A DNA stretch of 64,000 nt from Oleiharenicola sp. (GTDB taxonomy: Bacteria > Verrucomicrobiota > Verrucomicrobiia > Opitutales > Opitutaceae), in the NCBI GenBank assembly GCA_025363455.1, contig JANYDW010000027.1, positions 28,700 to 92,699 on the forward strand, given 5' to 3'. The notes below the pieces were generated by a model. That model was given only the letters and a program-made list of their open reading frames with translations. It ran no database searches and was not told the DNA's origin. Positions 18,894 through 27,785 of the stretch are shown here, in pieces. The stretch's first letter is position 1, and each line of letters starts with the position of its first letter. A program made the translations under genes and the position numbers.

Positions 18894-21184
18894 GCGGACC
18901 CACCCCAAAACGCGTCACTTGGCGCGGCTGGCTGGCGCGGTTCGCCCTGGCCATGGGCGTGCCGCTGCTGCTCTTTTCGGGGACCGAGGTTGCATTGCGC
19001 CTGGCGGGCTTTGGTCACCCGGCGGATTTCTTCATTTCGGATGACGCACCCGGCATATTCCGCACGAATCCTTGGTTCACCAATCAGTTTTTCCCGGCTT
19101 CCTTCGGGCTGAAGCCGCTCAACTTTCGCCTGGCGAAAGAAAAACCTCCCGGGGAATATCGTGTCTTCGTGATCGGCGAATCGGCGGCGATGGGTGTGCC
19201 GGAGCCCGGCTTCGGTCTGGCTCCGCAGTTGCGGGCGCAGTTGCGGGCGGCGTATCCCGGTCGCGCCATCACGGTCTACAATCTCGGCGTCACGGCCATC
19301 AACTCGCATGCGATCCTGCCCATCGTCCGGCAGGCGGTGGAGTTCCGGCCGGATCTGTTTGTGGTGTACATGGGTAACAACGAGGTCGTCGGCCCATTCG
19401 GGCCGAGTTCTGTAGCGACGACCGGCGTGCCGTCGCGCGCTATGATCGGGGCCAATCTTTTTGTCCGCCGGACGCGCCTCGGCCAGCTGGTGCAACGTGC
19501 CATGCAGGCCCTTGGTCCAAAAGGCGCCGCGCTCACTGAATGGCGGGGTATGGAGATGTTCGCCCGGAACGCCGTCGCGGCTGGCGATCTGCGGCTCCAG
19601 GCTGTCTATGTGAACTTCGCCGCCAACCTGGACGAAATCATCGCGCTGGCGACGCACTCCGGCGCCAAGGTTGTCCTCTCCACGGTCGCCGTGAATGTGA
19701 GGGACAGTGCGCCGTTCGTGTCCGTGCACCCGGCTGGAATGGCGGCGGTGCAACTGGGCGCCTGGCAACAGGCGGTGGAGCGCGGGGTTTTTGCCGAAGC
19801 CTTGGTCATCGACCCACAACACGCAGAGTCGCACTTTCAACTTGCCCAGTTCCTCGAGGCGAAGGGGGAGGCGGAGCCGGCGAGAATACACTACCTGGCC
19901 GCGCTGCAGTGGGACGCGCTTCGTTTCCGGGCCGATGCCCGGATTAATGACATCATTCGCGCTGCCGCCCGGTCGGAGCCCGAGCGTGTCACCCTGGTGG
20001 ATGCGGCAAAGGAAATGGGCGCAACCGCAGACTCCACGGTGTCGCCGGCGGACGGCCGGTATTTTCTGGAGCACGTGCACCTCACTTGGGCGGGCAATTT
20101 TGAACTCTCGCGCTTGCTGGCCGACGGCGCGGCGCGCTCGATGCAGGGCGACCGGCAGTCGTGGCTGTCCCCGGCGGCTTGCGCTGAGGCCATCGGTTAC
20201 ACGGAATTCGGGCACGCGGGAGTCGTGATGAGCATGGACCGCCTGACCTCGCGCCCGCCTTTCACCGGGCAGCTCACCTTTGCGGTGGCGCGCGCGCATC
20301 TGCAGGAGGAAATCGGGGCGGCGAACGGTGCCGTGGTGGCGCCCGGAGCACTGTCGGCCATGGCCGCGACGGTCGCGACTGCGCGCCGGAACGACCCGGA
20401 GAATGCCTTTCTGATTTTCCATGAGGCGACCCTGCGCGCCCAGCTCGGGGAATTTGCGGCTGCGTTGGATCTCAACTCCCACCTGGCGGCGATTGAACCC
20501 GCCTCACCGGAACATCAGGCCCAACGGGCCTTCCTGCTCCAGCAACTTGGGCGGACCAACGAGGCCGAGGTGATACTCCTGCAGTCAGCCAAGGATGATC
20601 CTTATTACTTCCAGACGTATGCGCTCCTGGGCTGGCTGTGGGCGGCAAAGGGCCAATGGTCACGTGCGACCGAATATTTTGCCGGCCTGACCGCACACCT
20701 GCCGGGCAACCTGGCCCTGCGGCACGCCTATGCGCAGGCCCTGGCCGGCGGTGGCGACTGGTCCGGTGCCGAGGTACAATGGCGCGCGATCCTGAAGACG
20801 GCTCCAGATGACGAAGAAGCCCTGAAGCCGCTGTGCGTGCGCATGTTCAAGGACGGCCGGACCGAGGCAGCGATCGAACTCATGCTTGCGGCGCACACTT
20901 ACAATCCCCGCAGCTATGCCAACAATGCGCGCTTGGAACAAATTTACGAAAACAAGGGCGACATCGTACGGACGATCCAATTCATGCGTGATCTCGCCGC
21001 CAGCGGGCCGGTGAACGCCATGCTGCATGTCAACCTGGCCAAGCTCCTGCACCAGACCGGACGAACCCAGGAATCGGCGGTCGAATTACGACAGGCCGAA
21101 GCTCGTGCCCGTTTGGAAGGCAACGCTGCGGCGTTGGAAGCCATCCGCCAGATGATGCAGGAAACCGGGCCGACGAATCGTTAG
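18890..21184 (+). CDS. SGNH/GDSL-like hydrolase with C-terminal TPR array
   Basis: This 764-residue protein has one N-terminal membrane segment (LARFALAMGVPLLLFSGTEV). An SGNH-hydrolase-like domain follows (about 60-430): VFVIGESAAMG matches block I with Glu where GDS has Asp, VYNLGVTAINSH fits block II, VYMGNNEV fits the GxND block III, and EHVHLTWAGN supplies the late His. TPR helices fill about 480-764. SGNH enzymes hydrolyse or transfer acyl/acetyl esters, often on glycans, so a periplasmic O-acetyl esterase or acyltransferase anchored to a TPR scaffold is plausible. The coupling to the CRTAC1-like gene upstream suggests joint function. The catalytic Ser is present; substrate unknown. Confidence 0.78.
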   Translation: MSGPTPKRVTWRGWLARFALAMGVPLLLFSGTEVALRLAGFGHPADFFISDDAPGIFRTNPWFTNQFFPASFGLKPLNFRLAKEKPPGEYRVFVIGESAAMGVPEPGFGLAPQLRAQLRAAYPGRAITVYNLGVTAINSHAILPIVRQAVEFRPDLFVVYMGNNEVVGPFGPSSVATTGVPSRAMIGANLFVRRTRLGQLVQRAMQALGPKGAALTEWRGMEMFARNAVAAGDLRLQAVYVNFAANLDEIIALATHSGAKVVLSTVAVNVRDSAPFVSVHPAGMAAVQLGAWQQAVERGVFAEALVIDPQHAESHFQLAQFLEAKGEAEPARIHYLAALQWDALRFRADARINDIIRAAARSEPERVTLVDAAKEMGATADSTVSPADGRYFLEHVHLTWAGNFELSRLLADGAARSMQGDRQSWLSPAACAEAIGYTEFGHAGVVMSMDRLTSRPPFTGQLTFAVARAHLQEEIGAANGAVVAPGALSAMAATVATARRNDPENAFLIFHEATLRAQLGEFAAALDLNSHLAAIEPASPEHQAQRAFLLQQLGRTNEAEVILLQSAKDDPYYFQTYALLGWLWAAKGQWSRATEYFAGLTAHLPGNLALRHAYAQALAGGGDWSGAEVQWRAILKTAPDDEEALKPLCVRMFKDGRTEAAIELMLAAHTYNPRSYANNARLEQIYENKGDIVRTIQFMRDLAASGPVNAMLHVNLAKLLHQTGRTQESAVELRQAEARARLEGNAAALEAIRQMMQETGPTNR

Positions 21185-21204
21185 AGTACGTCTTCAAATG
21201 GCTC

Positions 21205-21286
21205 GTCATCGCGAGGACCACAGTGGCGGGCCGTGGTGATCCTGCTGGATTGCTTCGTCGTCCCGAGCGGGACTCCTCGCAATGAT
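21205..21286. repeat. Palindromic CATTGCGAGG-type intergenic repeat, copy 2
   Basis: It opens GTCATCGCGAGGACC, contains CTGGATTGCTTCGTCG, and closes ACTCCTCGCAATGAT. It sits between convergent genes and matches the units at 1073 and 48557. Confidence 0.8.
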
Positions 21287-21323
21287 ATTTTGACGACGTG
21301 CTTTGCCGAGCAACCTGGCCGGT

Positions 21324-22769
21324 TCAATCGGCCGGCCGGTCTGCCGTGAAGGCACGACCGAAGGCCTGCTGGTAGGCCTGGAACAGCACGGACGTAAGTT
21401 CACGCGGCGCCCGCGGCTGCTGGGCGATGCGATTGAGCCAGTGGTGTGCCTCGGATTCATGTGTCGTTGAGATGGCGTGGAAGGCCATCATGCCCAGGGC
21501 TGTCGGATCGCCGGGATCCGCTTCGAGAGCCAGCTGCATCTGGCGGATTCCCTCGTTTTCCTGGCCCAGCTCGATGAATAATTTACCCAATTCCACGTAC
21601 GCGTCGGGCTCGTTCGGTCGCAGCTGGATGGAAGTCTGGTATTCGTTGATGGCAGCGCTCGCCTGTCCGGCCTCGCGCAGCTTGCGGGCACGCATCAGGT
21701 GCAAACCCGGCGAGTCGGGGCAATGCGCCAGGCCTTCCGTCAGCGTCCGTTCGGCGGCGGCCGGCTCGCCGTTCCTCGCCTGTAGATCGCTCAAGTGGGC
21801 CCAGCCGTCGGAAAAAGTCGGCGAAATCTGCGTGCAAAGCTCGAATTGATCACGCGCCGTCTTGGTGTCTTTTTGCATCTCAGCGATGCCGCCGAGTTGG
21901 AAGTGCGAGGACACGTCATCCGGCGACAGGCGGATTGCTCGCTGCAACAAGCGGATCCCCGTGGCGGTATCGCCTCCTTGTGCCGCCACCCCCGCGGTGA
22001 GCCCGAGGCGATAGGGATCGTAACATACGTCCATGAGCTCGTTGAGCCAGGGGTCGGGAAAATCGCGATAGGCGCCCGAGGCCTTGGCGGAGCCGCGGAT
22101 CACGGCGGCCTCGTCTCGCAAGCCGAGGCGTTCGTACAGGCTGACGATCAGGTCGTAACCGAGGCTGAAATTGGTCTGGCGCACGACTGTTTCCAGCCGC
22201 TCCTTCGCCCGGGCCCATTGTTTGGCTTCGAGGTCGATGCGGGCGAGCCCGAGGAGGGCGTAGGAATCATCGGGATGCAACTTAAGCACCCGCTCGTATT
22301 CGGCGGCCGCCGGGCCGGCTTGATTAGCCTTGAGGAAGGCATCGCCCAGCCGGAGCCGCGCCGCCACATAATCTGGCGCCAGCTGCGTCACGCGCTGCCA
22401 CAGCTTGATGGCCGGATCGAGTTCGCCATAACCGGCGAGGATGGAGGCATGCAGGTGCAGCCAACGCGGTTCTGCCGGCTCAAGCTGCTCCAAGATGCTG
22501 TAGCACGTGAGTGCCTCGGCGAAAAAACCGTTGCCGTGATAAAGCCGGCTGAGTTCGACCAGACCGCGCCGCGCTGTCAGGCGACTTCGGGCGCGCACGT
22601 CGGCCTGGGCGACCTCTCCGCCCAAGGCGGGTGCCATTGCCCCTTGGTCGGGTCTTACGGGCAGAGCGGACGCCACCAAGGCCTGCTGGGCGCCGGCGTG
22701 CCACCACCACCAGCCACCCGCGGTGGCAAGGACGATTACGAAGAGCGCAACGATGACCCGGAGTTTCAT
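21324..22769 (-). CDS. Membrane-anchored TPR protein (cassette B)
   Basis: The product is about 481 residues with an N-terminal membrane anchor (MKLRVIVALFVIVLATAGGW) followed by TPR repeats to the C-terminus. The ATG at 22769 overlaps the TGA of the VCBS gene (22766-22769); upstream in-frame sequence is shadow of that gene. Segments such as RRGLVELSRLYHGNGFF and YVAARLRLGDAF parallel the cassette A TPR protein (AELGRLYHASGFP), so the two are paralogues, this one about 125 residues shorter. A periplasmic scaffold working with the co-translated VCBS protein is the simplest reading. Confidence 0.82.
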   Translation of the reverse strand: MKLRVIVALFVIVLATAGGWWWWHAGAQQALVASALPVRPDQGAMAPALGGEVAQADVRARSRLTARRGLVELSRLYHGNGFFAEALTCYSILEQLEPAEPRWLHLHASILAGYGELDPAIKLWQRVTQLAPDYVAARLRLGDAFLKANQAGPAAAEYERVLKLHPDDSYALLGLARIDLEAKQWARAKERLETVVRQTNFSLGYDLIVSLYERLGLRDEAAVIRGSAKASGAYRDFPDPWLNELMDVCYDPYRLGLTAGVAAQGGDTATGIRLLQRAIRLSPDDVSSHFQLGGIAEMQKDTKTARDQFELCTQISPTFSDGWAHLSDLQARNGEPAAAERTLTEGLAHCPDSPGLHLMRARKLREAGQASAAINEYQTSIQLRPNEPDAYVELGKLFIELGQENEGIRQMQLALEADPGDPTALGMMAFHAISTTHESEAHHWLNRIAQQPRAPRELTSVLFQAYQQAFGRAFTADRPAD

Positions 22770-24088
22770 GGCTGGGTGTGCCGCCAGAGAGTGATCCGCG
22801 CCATGTCGGTGTAAGGCGGGTAAAGGTAAAAGCCGCCGGTGATCAGCGCGGGATGACCCGCGCCATCCACATCCGCTATGGCCAGCGTAACCTGGTCCTT
22901 GGGGAGGCGAGCGAGGATGCGCGGCTCGAAGTTCTCGTGGCCGTCGTTGCGAAACCACATCAACGAAGTCACATTCCGGTTCTTGTTCGTCCAGTCGGCG
23001 TAGGCCGCCACGGCCACCACATCCATCGCACCGTCGCCGTCGAGGTCAACCCCGACCGGGGAGTAGGCGCCCGGCAGGTTGCCGATGCGGTGGTAACGGA
23101 AAAATCCGCCACCGGTGTTCTCCAGCCACTGGACGCCATGCCACGGACGCGGCCCGGGAGTCGCTGCCGGACCGAAACCGTCGCCATTCGAGTACAGGAG
23201 GTCCGGCCGGCCGTCGCGGTTGACGTCACACACGCTGATGCCACTGCTGCCGTAATCCTCGTTGGTCGAGCCCCAGATGCGGTTGGTGCTGAAATTGCCG
23301 CCGCCCTGGTTCTCGAAGTAGTAGATCTCCTCCCATTGCTGGGAGACGAGGGCGACGATGTCGGGCTTGTGATCACCGTTGAAGTCGGCGACGCAGACGT
23401 TGATCGCGCCGGAAAGCTCGAGCAGCACATGGCGTTTGAATTCCCACGGTCCGGTCCGCTCCAGCCAGCTGACCTCGCCCTGGTCATAACCAAATTGCGC
23501 GAGGGCGATATCCATTTTGCCGTCGCCGTTCAGGTCGGCGGCACGCGCGTCGGTCACGCGCGAGGTGTTCTCGAGGACGATGTGCGGCGTGAAGTGCTGG
23601 TGGCCGTCGTTCTCGAGGACGTAGACCGTGCCGATCTTGTCATTGTCCGGGAAAATTACCCCCATGCTGGAGACGATGAGGTCGAGGTCACCGTCGCCGT
23701 CCATGTCCGCCGCGTCGACGTGCACCGGCGCGCGCAGGTTGTCGGCGAGGGTTGATTCCTCGTATACGCCGGGACGGGTCTGGTGAAGCCAGAGCAGCTT
23801 ATTCTGGCGCGACTCGCAGGCTACGAAATCCATGAGTCCGTCGCGGTCGAGATCGACGGGCAGCAGGTGGGCAATCCATGGCGGCTGATCAACCGGGGCG
23901 CCCACCGGCTGCGGGTGCAAGTAGTTCAAGTAACGGTCAGCCACGGCGCGTGCCTTTTGGGCGGCATGGGCGTCCGCCGCTGCATCCGGGCGCGGCGTGC
24001 AACTCGCGAGCAGCAGCAGGGCAGGCGCGGCCGCCCACAGCAAAGCCCGGACCAGCGGGTTCGGGCGTCTTTTTGGGCTGCGTAACAT
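22766..24088 (-). CDS. VCBS/FG-GAP repeat lipoprotein (cassette B)
   Basis: The product is about 440 residues. The ATG at 24088 begins a lipoprotein signal (MLRSPKRRPNPLVRALLWAA ending in LLLLASC), where Cys is the lipidation site; a GTG at 24115 is less likely. The body carries calcium loops (DLDRDGLMD, DMDGDGDLD, DLNGDGKMD, DFNGDHKPD, DVNRDGRPD, DLDGDGAMD). With this start the length equals that of the cassette A paralogue. Shared phrases include IWGSTNEDYGSSG against AWGSSNEDYGSSG, and RPWHGVQWLENTG against RPWHGIQWMENRG. The difference is in anchoring: this copy is a predicted lipoprotein, the other has an uncleaved-looking membrane segment. It is coupled to the TPR gene by ATGA. Confidence 0.85.
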   Translation of the reverse strand: MLRSPKRRPNPLVRALLWAAAPALLLLASCTPRPDAAADAHAAQKARAVADRYLNYLHPQPVGAPVDQPPWIAHLLPVDLDRDGLMDFVACESRQNKLLWLHQTRPGVYEESTLADNLRAPVHVDAADMDGDGDLDLIVSSMGVIFPDNDKIGTVYVLENDGHQHFTPHIVLENTSRVTDARAADLNGDGKMDIALAQFGYDQGEVSWLERTGPWEFKRHVLLELSGAINVCVADFNGDHKPDIVALVSQQWEEIYYFENQGGGNFSTNRIWGSTNEDYGSSGISVCDVNRDGRPDLLYSNGDGFGPAATPGPRPWHGVQWLENTGGGFFRYHRIGNLPGAYSPVGVDLDGDGAMDVVAVAAYADWTNKNRNVTSLMWFRNDGHENFEPRILARLPKDQVTLAIADVDGAGHPALITGGFYLYPPYTDMARITLWRHTQP

Positions 24089-24309
24089 TCGGAAAATGTT
24101 CTGCACGGCCGCCACGACGGCAAGAACTTAGAAATCCTGGGGTTGGTGCCGTTTTCATCAGATCGAATCGAATCATGCCGGTGCCTATCTCCTACGTGTG
24201 AAACCGGGTATGGGATGCGCAAAGTTGCCTGCAGCCGCCTTCTTACCCGTGAGCCCCACGGGTGAGTGAGCGGTCCGTGATTACGTTGGGAATTTAGCTG
24301 ATTGTCCCG

Positions 24310-25527
24310 TCAGAACTTGAAGCTGGAGCTGACCTGGAGGATGGCCGTGACAATGGCGTAGGCGAGGAATGCGACGAAGCTGAAGGAGACCGCGAGAACG
24401 GAACTCGAGATCAGCTTGGTGAGTTGTTCCAGCCAGCGGCTGACCTCGATTTGGTATTCCTGCGCAATGGCGCGGAGGCTCGACGCCAAGCTGCCGGTTT
24501 GTTCCCCCACGGCGAGTTGGTCGATGACGAGGAGGGGAAGCAGCTGCGTGCGGCCCAGGGCCCCGGACAGCGTTTCCCCTTCAAGGACCCGATCAATGGC
24601 GTGGTGGAGCCGGTGGCGCATGGCGACGTTCGTGACCGTGCGCTCGGCCATGCGCAGGGATTCGGCGGTGGTGATGCCGTTTTCGAGCAGGATGGCGACG
24701 GTATGGGTGAAATTGAGGATGGTGAGGCGCACCGCATACGGGCCCGTGAGCGGGGCGCGGAGCAGCCAGGCGTCGGTGGCCTGCCGGCCGGCCGGGGTGT
24801 TCCGCCACTGCCACCAACTTACCGCGACCAGCGCCACCGCCCCGGCCACAAACAGACCATAGTGAAGGAGGAATCCCGAAAGAGACACCAGTGCCTGCGT
24901 GGCCGCCGGAAGTTTTCCGCCCAACGAATCGAGCAAGGCCTGTAGTCGTGGCAGCAGGAAGAACAGGAAGAACAGAACCACGAGGATCGACAGCCCGCAG
25001 ACGAAGACCGGATAGGCCAGGGCGGCGAACAACCGCCGGCGGGTCTCGCGCTCCTCGGTGAGATGTTGGATCAGTCGCGGCAGGACTTCGCGCAAACTGC
25101 CCGTGGCCTCGCCCGCGGCGACCAAGCTGACGGTCTGGCCGTCGAAAACCGTGGGAATATCCGAGAAAGCCTGGGAAAGGGATCGGCCCTGGCTGAGTTG
25201 CTCCCAGATCGTGGCGGCGAGGGATTGGAGCGGCGGTTCCTTTAGGCGCAGCGCCAGCAGGCGCACCGCCTCGCTGGCGGATAATCCGCCGCCGACCAGG
25301 CGGGATACTGCCTGAAGAAAGGGCAGTCGCTGGCGGCGCGTCCACCGGGCACCGCCCGTGGTGGCCGTGGGCGCTGCAGCCTTGCGGTTACCGGCTTCCT
25401 CGACCGAGAGCGGTCGCAGCCCGCGGGCGGACAGCAGGCGCTGCGCTTCGCGCCGGGAAGCGGCCTCGACCGTCCCCTGCCGGGCCTGGCCGCCAGCTTC
25501 GCGCGCGATGTAGGCGAATGCAGGCAC
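24310..25527 (-). CDS. gspF: Type II secretion inner-membrane protein GspF
   Basis: This 405-residue protein starts at GTG 25527 with MPAFAYIAREAGGQARQG, the classic GspF/PilC opening. It has two repeated cytoplasmic T2SSF domains, each followed by membrane helices: FVCGLSILVVLFFLFFLLP and LFVAGAVALVAVSWW in the middle and VLAVSFSFVAFLAYAIVTAI at the C-terminus. The SLRAIAQEYQIEV region near the end is typical. GspF is the platform protein that couples the ATPase GspE to pseudopilus assembly. It begins 3 bases after the gspE stop, so gspE and gspF form one transcription unit. Length is normal for the family. Confidence 0.95.
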   Translation of the reverse strand: MPAFAYIAREAGGQARQGTVEAASRREAQRLLSARGLRPLSVEEAGNRKAAAPTATTGGARWTRRQRLPFLQAVSRLVGGGLSASEAVRLLALRLKEPPLQSLAATIWEQLSQGRSLSQAFSDIPTVFDGQTVSLVAAGEATGSLREVLPRLIQHLTEERETRRRLFAALAYPVFVCGLSILVVLFFLFFLLPRLQALLDSLGGKLPAATQALVSLSGFLLHYGLFVAGAVALVAVSWWQWRNTPAGRQATDAWLLRAPLTGPYAVRLTILNFTHTVAILLENGITTAESLRMAERTVTNVAMRHRLHHAIDRVLEGETLSGALGRTQLLPLLVIDQLAVGEQTGSLASSLRAIAQEYQIEVSRWLEQLTKLISSSVLAVSFSFVAFLAYAIVTAILQVSSSFKF

Positions 25528-25530
25528 GGT

Positions 25531-27213
25531 TTAAGCGTCACCGAGGGAGATGACGCGTAGCAGTTCGTCGAGCGTGGTCTGGCCCGCGCAGACCTTCTCC
25601 CAGCCGGATTGCGGGAGGGTGCGCATGCCCTTGGCTTTGGCGGCGCGGGCCAGCTGACGGGAGGACTCCCGTTCGATGATCAAATCGTGCAGTTCGCGGG
25701 GCCGGAAAATTTCGAAGATGCCGACTCGACCGCGGTAGCCTGTGCCCCGACAGCGTGGGCAACCCCGGGCTGCGGGCAGTTCACCCACGTCCAGGCTGGC
25801 GGCCGGATCCAAGCCGAGGGCGGACAGGGTGGCGCGCAGGCCCACTGGTTCCACGGGCGAGCGCCCTGCACAGTCGGGACACAAACGCCGGACCAGGCGC
25901 TGCGCGATGACGAGCTCGACGGCGGAAGCCACGAGAAACGGCTCGATACCCATGTCCACCAAGCGGGTGATCGCCCCGGCGGCATCGTTGGTGTGGAGCG
26001 TCGAGAAGACGAGGTGGCCGGTCAGTGACGCCCGGATGGCGATGTCGGCGGTTTCCCGGTCGCGGATCTCACCCACCATGAGCACATCGGGGTCCTGCCG
26101 GAGGACGTGGCGGAAGGCGTCGGCGAAAGTGAGGCCAATCTCGGGCCGCACCTGCATCTGGTTGGCGCCGGGCACCTCATATTCGATGGGATCCTCAATG
26201 GTGACGATCCGCAGCTCAGGGGCGTTGAGCTTGCGCAAAAAGGCATTGAGCGAGGTGGATTTGCCGGAGCCGGTCGGACCGGTCACCAGCACCAGCCCAT
26301 GGGGGAAATCGAGCACGTGCCCGATCTGACGCTGCTCCTCGGCATTGAGGCCGAGGCGGTCCATCGAGTAGGCTTCGCGACGCTGGTTAAGGAGCCGGAG
26401 GCTGACGCTCTCGGCATAGATGGTGGGAATCGTGGAAACGCGGATGTCGAGCGCCCCGCCGGCCGTCTTGAAGTTGATCCGTCCGTCCTGCGGCAGCCGT
26501 CGCTCGGAAATATTGAGCCGGGCCATGATCTTCAGCCGGGAGATGATGGCGTCCTGGTAGCGGAGGAGGTTATCGGGCACCGGCACCGGTACAAGCAGGC
26601 CGTCCACGCGATAGCGGATTTGGAGCTGGCCCTCCTGTGGCTCGAAGTGGATATCGGTGGCGTTGTCGCCGAGCGCCTGGTTGATGATGTCGGTGACAAA
26701 GCGCACCACGGCAGCGTCGGCATCGGCTTCAAGATCGCTGCTCGTCACCGGGGCGAGATCCGGCAAGGCCTCATCCTCGAGACTGCCGGCCCCGACCCCG
26801 TAATGCGCGGCGATGAGCTGACGGATCTGGCCGGAATCAGCGAGATGCCAGCGTAACCGGCGCGGAGTGAAAGTGGCGATCCACGCAGCCAGGTCAGGCC
26901 CGGGGGGCCAGCTGGTAACGAGGGCCAGTTCGTCCGCGGCTTCGTCGGGCACGGCCACCGGAATGGCCTGGAAATCGTGGGCCAGGCGGGCCGGCAGCAG
27001 GTCGAGCGCGACCTCGGCCGCCTGGGGTGACGGCACGATGGGAAGGCCCGTGGCCGCGGCGAGTTCGGCCAAGGCCTTGTCCTCGGTCACGCCCAGCAGT
27101 CGGGCCAGAACTTCCAGCCGGCCCGCGCGGGACGTTTCTGCGAGCTGGCGGTGGCCCGCTTCAGGCACGCGCGAGCCCAGGGCGGCGGGTAAAAAGTCGG
27201 CGACGAGGGGCAT
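25531..27213 (-). CDS. gspE: Type II secretion ATPase GspE
   Basis: This 560-residue cytoplasmic ATPase has an N-terminal T2SSE_N domain (about 1-150) and a core with Walker A GPTGSGKST, Asp box TIEDPIEYEVPG, Walker B LRQDPDVLMVGEIRDRETAD and His box STLHTNDA. A zinc-binding pair of cysteine motifs (CPDC and CPRC) sits near residues 450-485, as in GspE proteins. It powers pseudopilus extension together with GspF. Its start is 12 bases after the end of the gspD remnant. All catalytic motifs are intact. Confidence 0.96.
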   Translation of the reverse strand: MPLVADFLPAALGSRVPEAGHRQLAETSRAGRLEVLARLLGVTEDKALAELAAATGLPIVPSPQAAEVALDLLPARLAHDFQAIPVAVPDEAADELALVTSWPPGPDLAAWIATFTPRRLRWHLADSGQIRQLIAAHYGVGAGSLEDEALPDLAPVTSSDLEADADAAVVRFVTDIINQALGDNATDIHFEPQEGQLQIRYRVDGLLVPVPVPDNLLRYQDAIISRLKIMARLNISERRLPQDGRINFKTAGGALDIRVSTIPTIYAESVSLRLLNQRREAYSMDRLGLNAEEQRQIGHVLDFPHGLVLVTGPTGSGKSTSLNAFLRKLNAPELRIVTIEDPIEYEVPGANQMQVRPEIGLTFADAFRHVLRQDPDVLMVGEIRDRETADIAIRASLTGHLVFSTLHTNDAAGAITRLVDMGIEPFLVASAVELVIAQRLVRRLCPDCAGRSPVEPVGLRATLSALGLDPAASLDVGELPAARGCPRCRGTGYRGRVGIFEIFRPRELHDLIIERESSRQLARAAKAKGMRTLPQSGWEKVCAGQTTLDELLRVISLGDA

Positions 27214-27225
27214 GGCGAGGCGCCC

Positions 27226-27785
27226 TCAGCGTCGGAAGCGGCTTTTATTTTCCGGCTGAAAGGTCGGATCCAGGGCGGAGCGAACGGCATCTCGCTGGGG
27301 ACCGGAGTCGATCCGGCGGAGGGCGTCCACGTTGTCGGCGGGTGTGTTGGTGAGGACATAAGGGCGGAGGAAGAAGACGAGGTCGGTACGGGTGTCCTCG
27401 CGATGGCGGGTGCCGAACAGGTCGCCGAGGAAGGGGATCGGCCCGAGCCGGTTGGTGTTACGGCTGCGGGAATTCCGCTGGAGTCCACCCAGCACGATGG
27501 TTTCGCCGCTTTTGACGCTGATGAAGGACTTGGTGGAGCGGCGGCCGATTCGCGGCTGGGGATTACCGTCGATGACAATGTCGCCGAGCACGTCGTTCAC
27601 CTCCTGCGTGATCTCAAGCTGGACCGAGCCGTCGTTGCCGATGAGTGGTTTCACGACCAGCTGGATGCCGATGTCCTTGGATGTAACGGTGGACCGGTAG
27701 CCCGTGCCGATGGTGGAGGTGCTGGCCGTTGTGTCGTTGAGGTAGCTGCTGATGAATCGCGGTACCGGGCTGTTGTTTGCCCGCC
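27226..27785 (-). pseudogene. gspD: Secretin GspD, only the C-terminal part remains
   Basis: From about 27753 leftward the minus strand encodes an unmistakable secretin C-terminus: ISSYLNDTTAS, GYRSTVTSKDIGIQLVVKPL, VQLEITQEVNDV, GNPQPRIGRRST, SVKSGETIVLGGLQRN and IPFLGDLFG. That is about 175 residues. A full GspD has about 600-750, with N0-N3 domains and the first half of the barrel. Upstream of ISSYLND the homology stops abruptly and the DNA instead encodes a gene on the opposite strand. The open frame to 27849 gives only cysteine/tryptophan-rich shadow. The outer-membrane pore cannot form from this gene unless a copy exists elsewhere. It leads into gspE with a 12-base gap. Confidence 0.9.
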
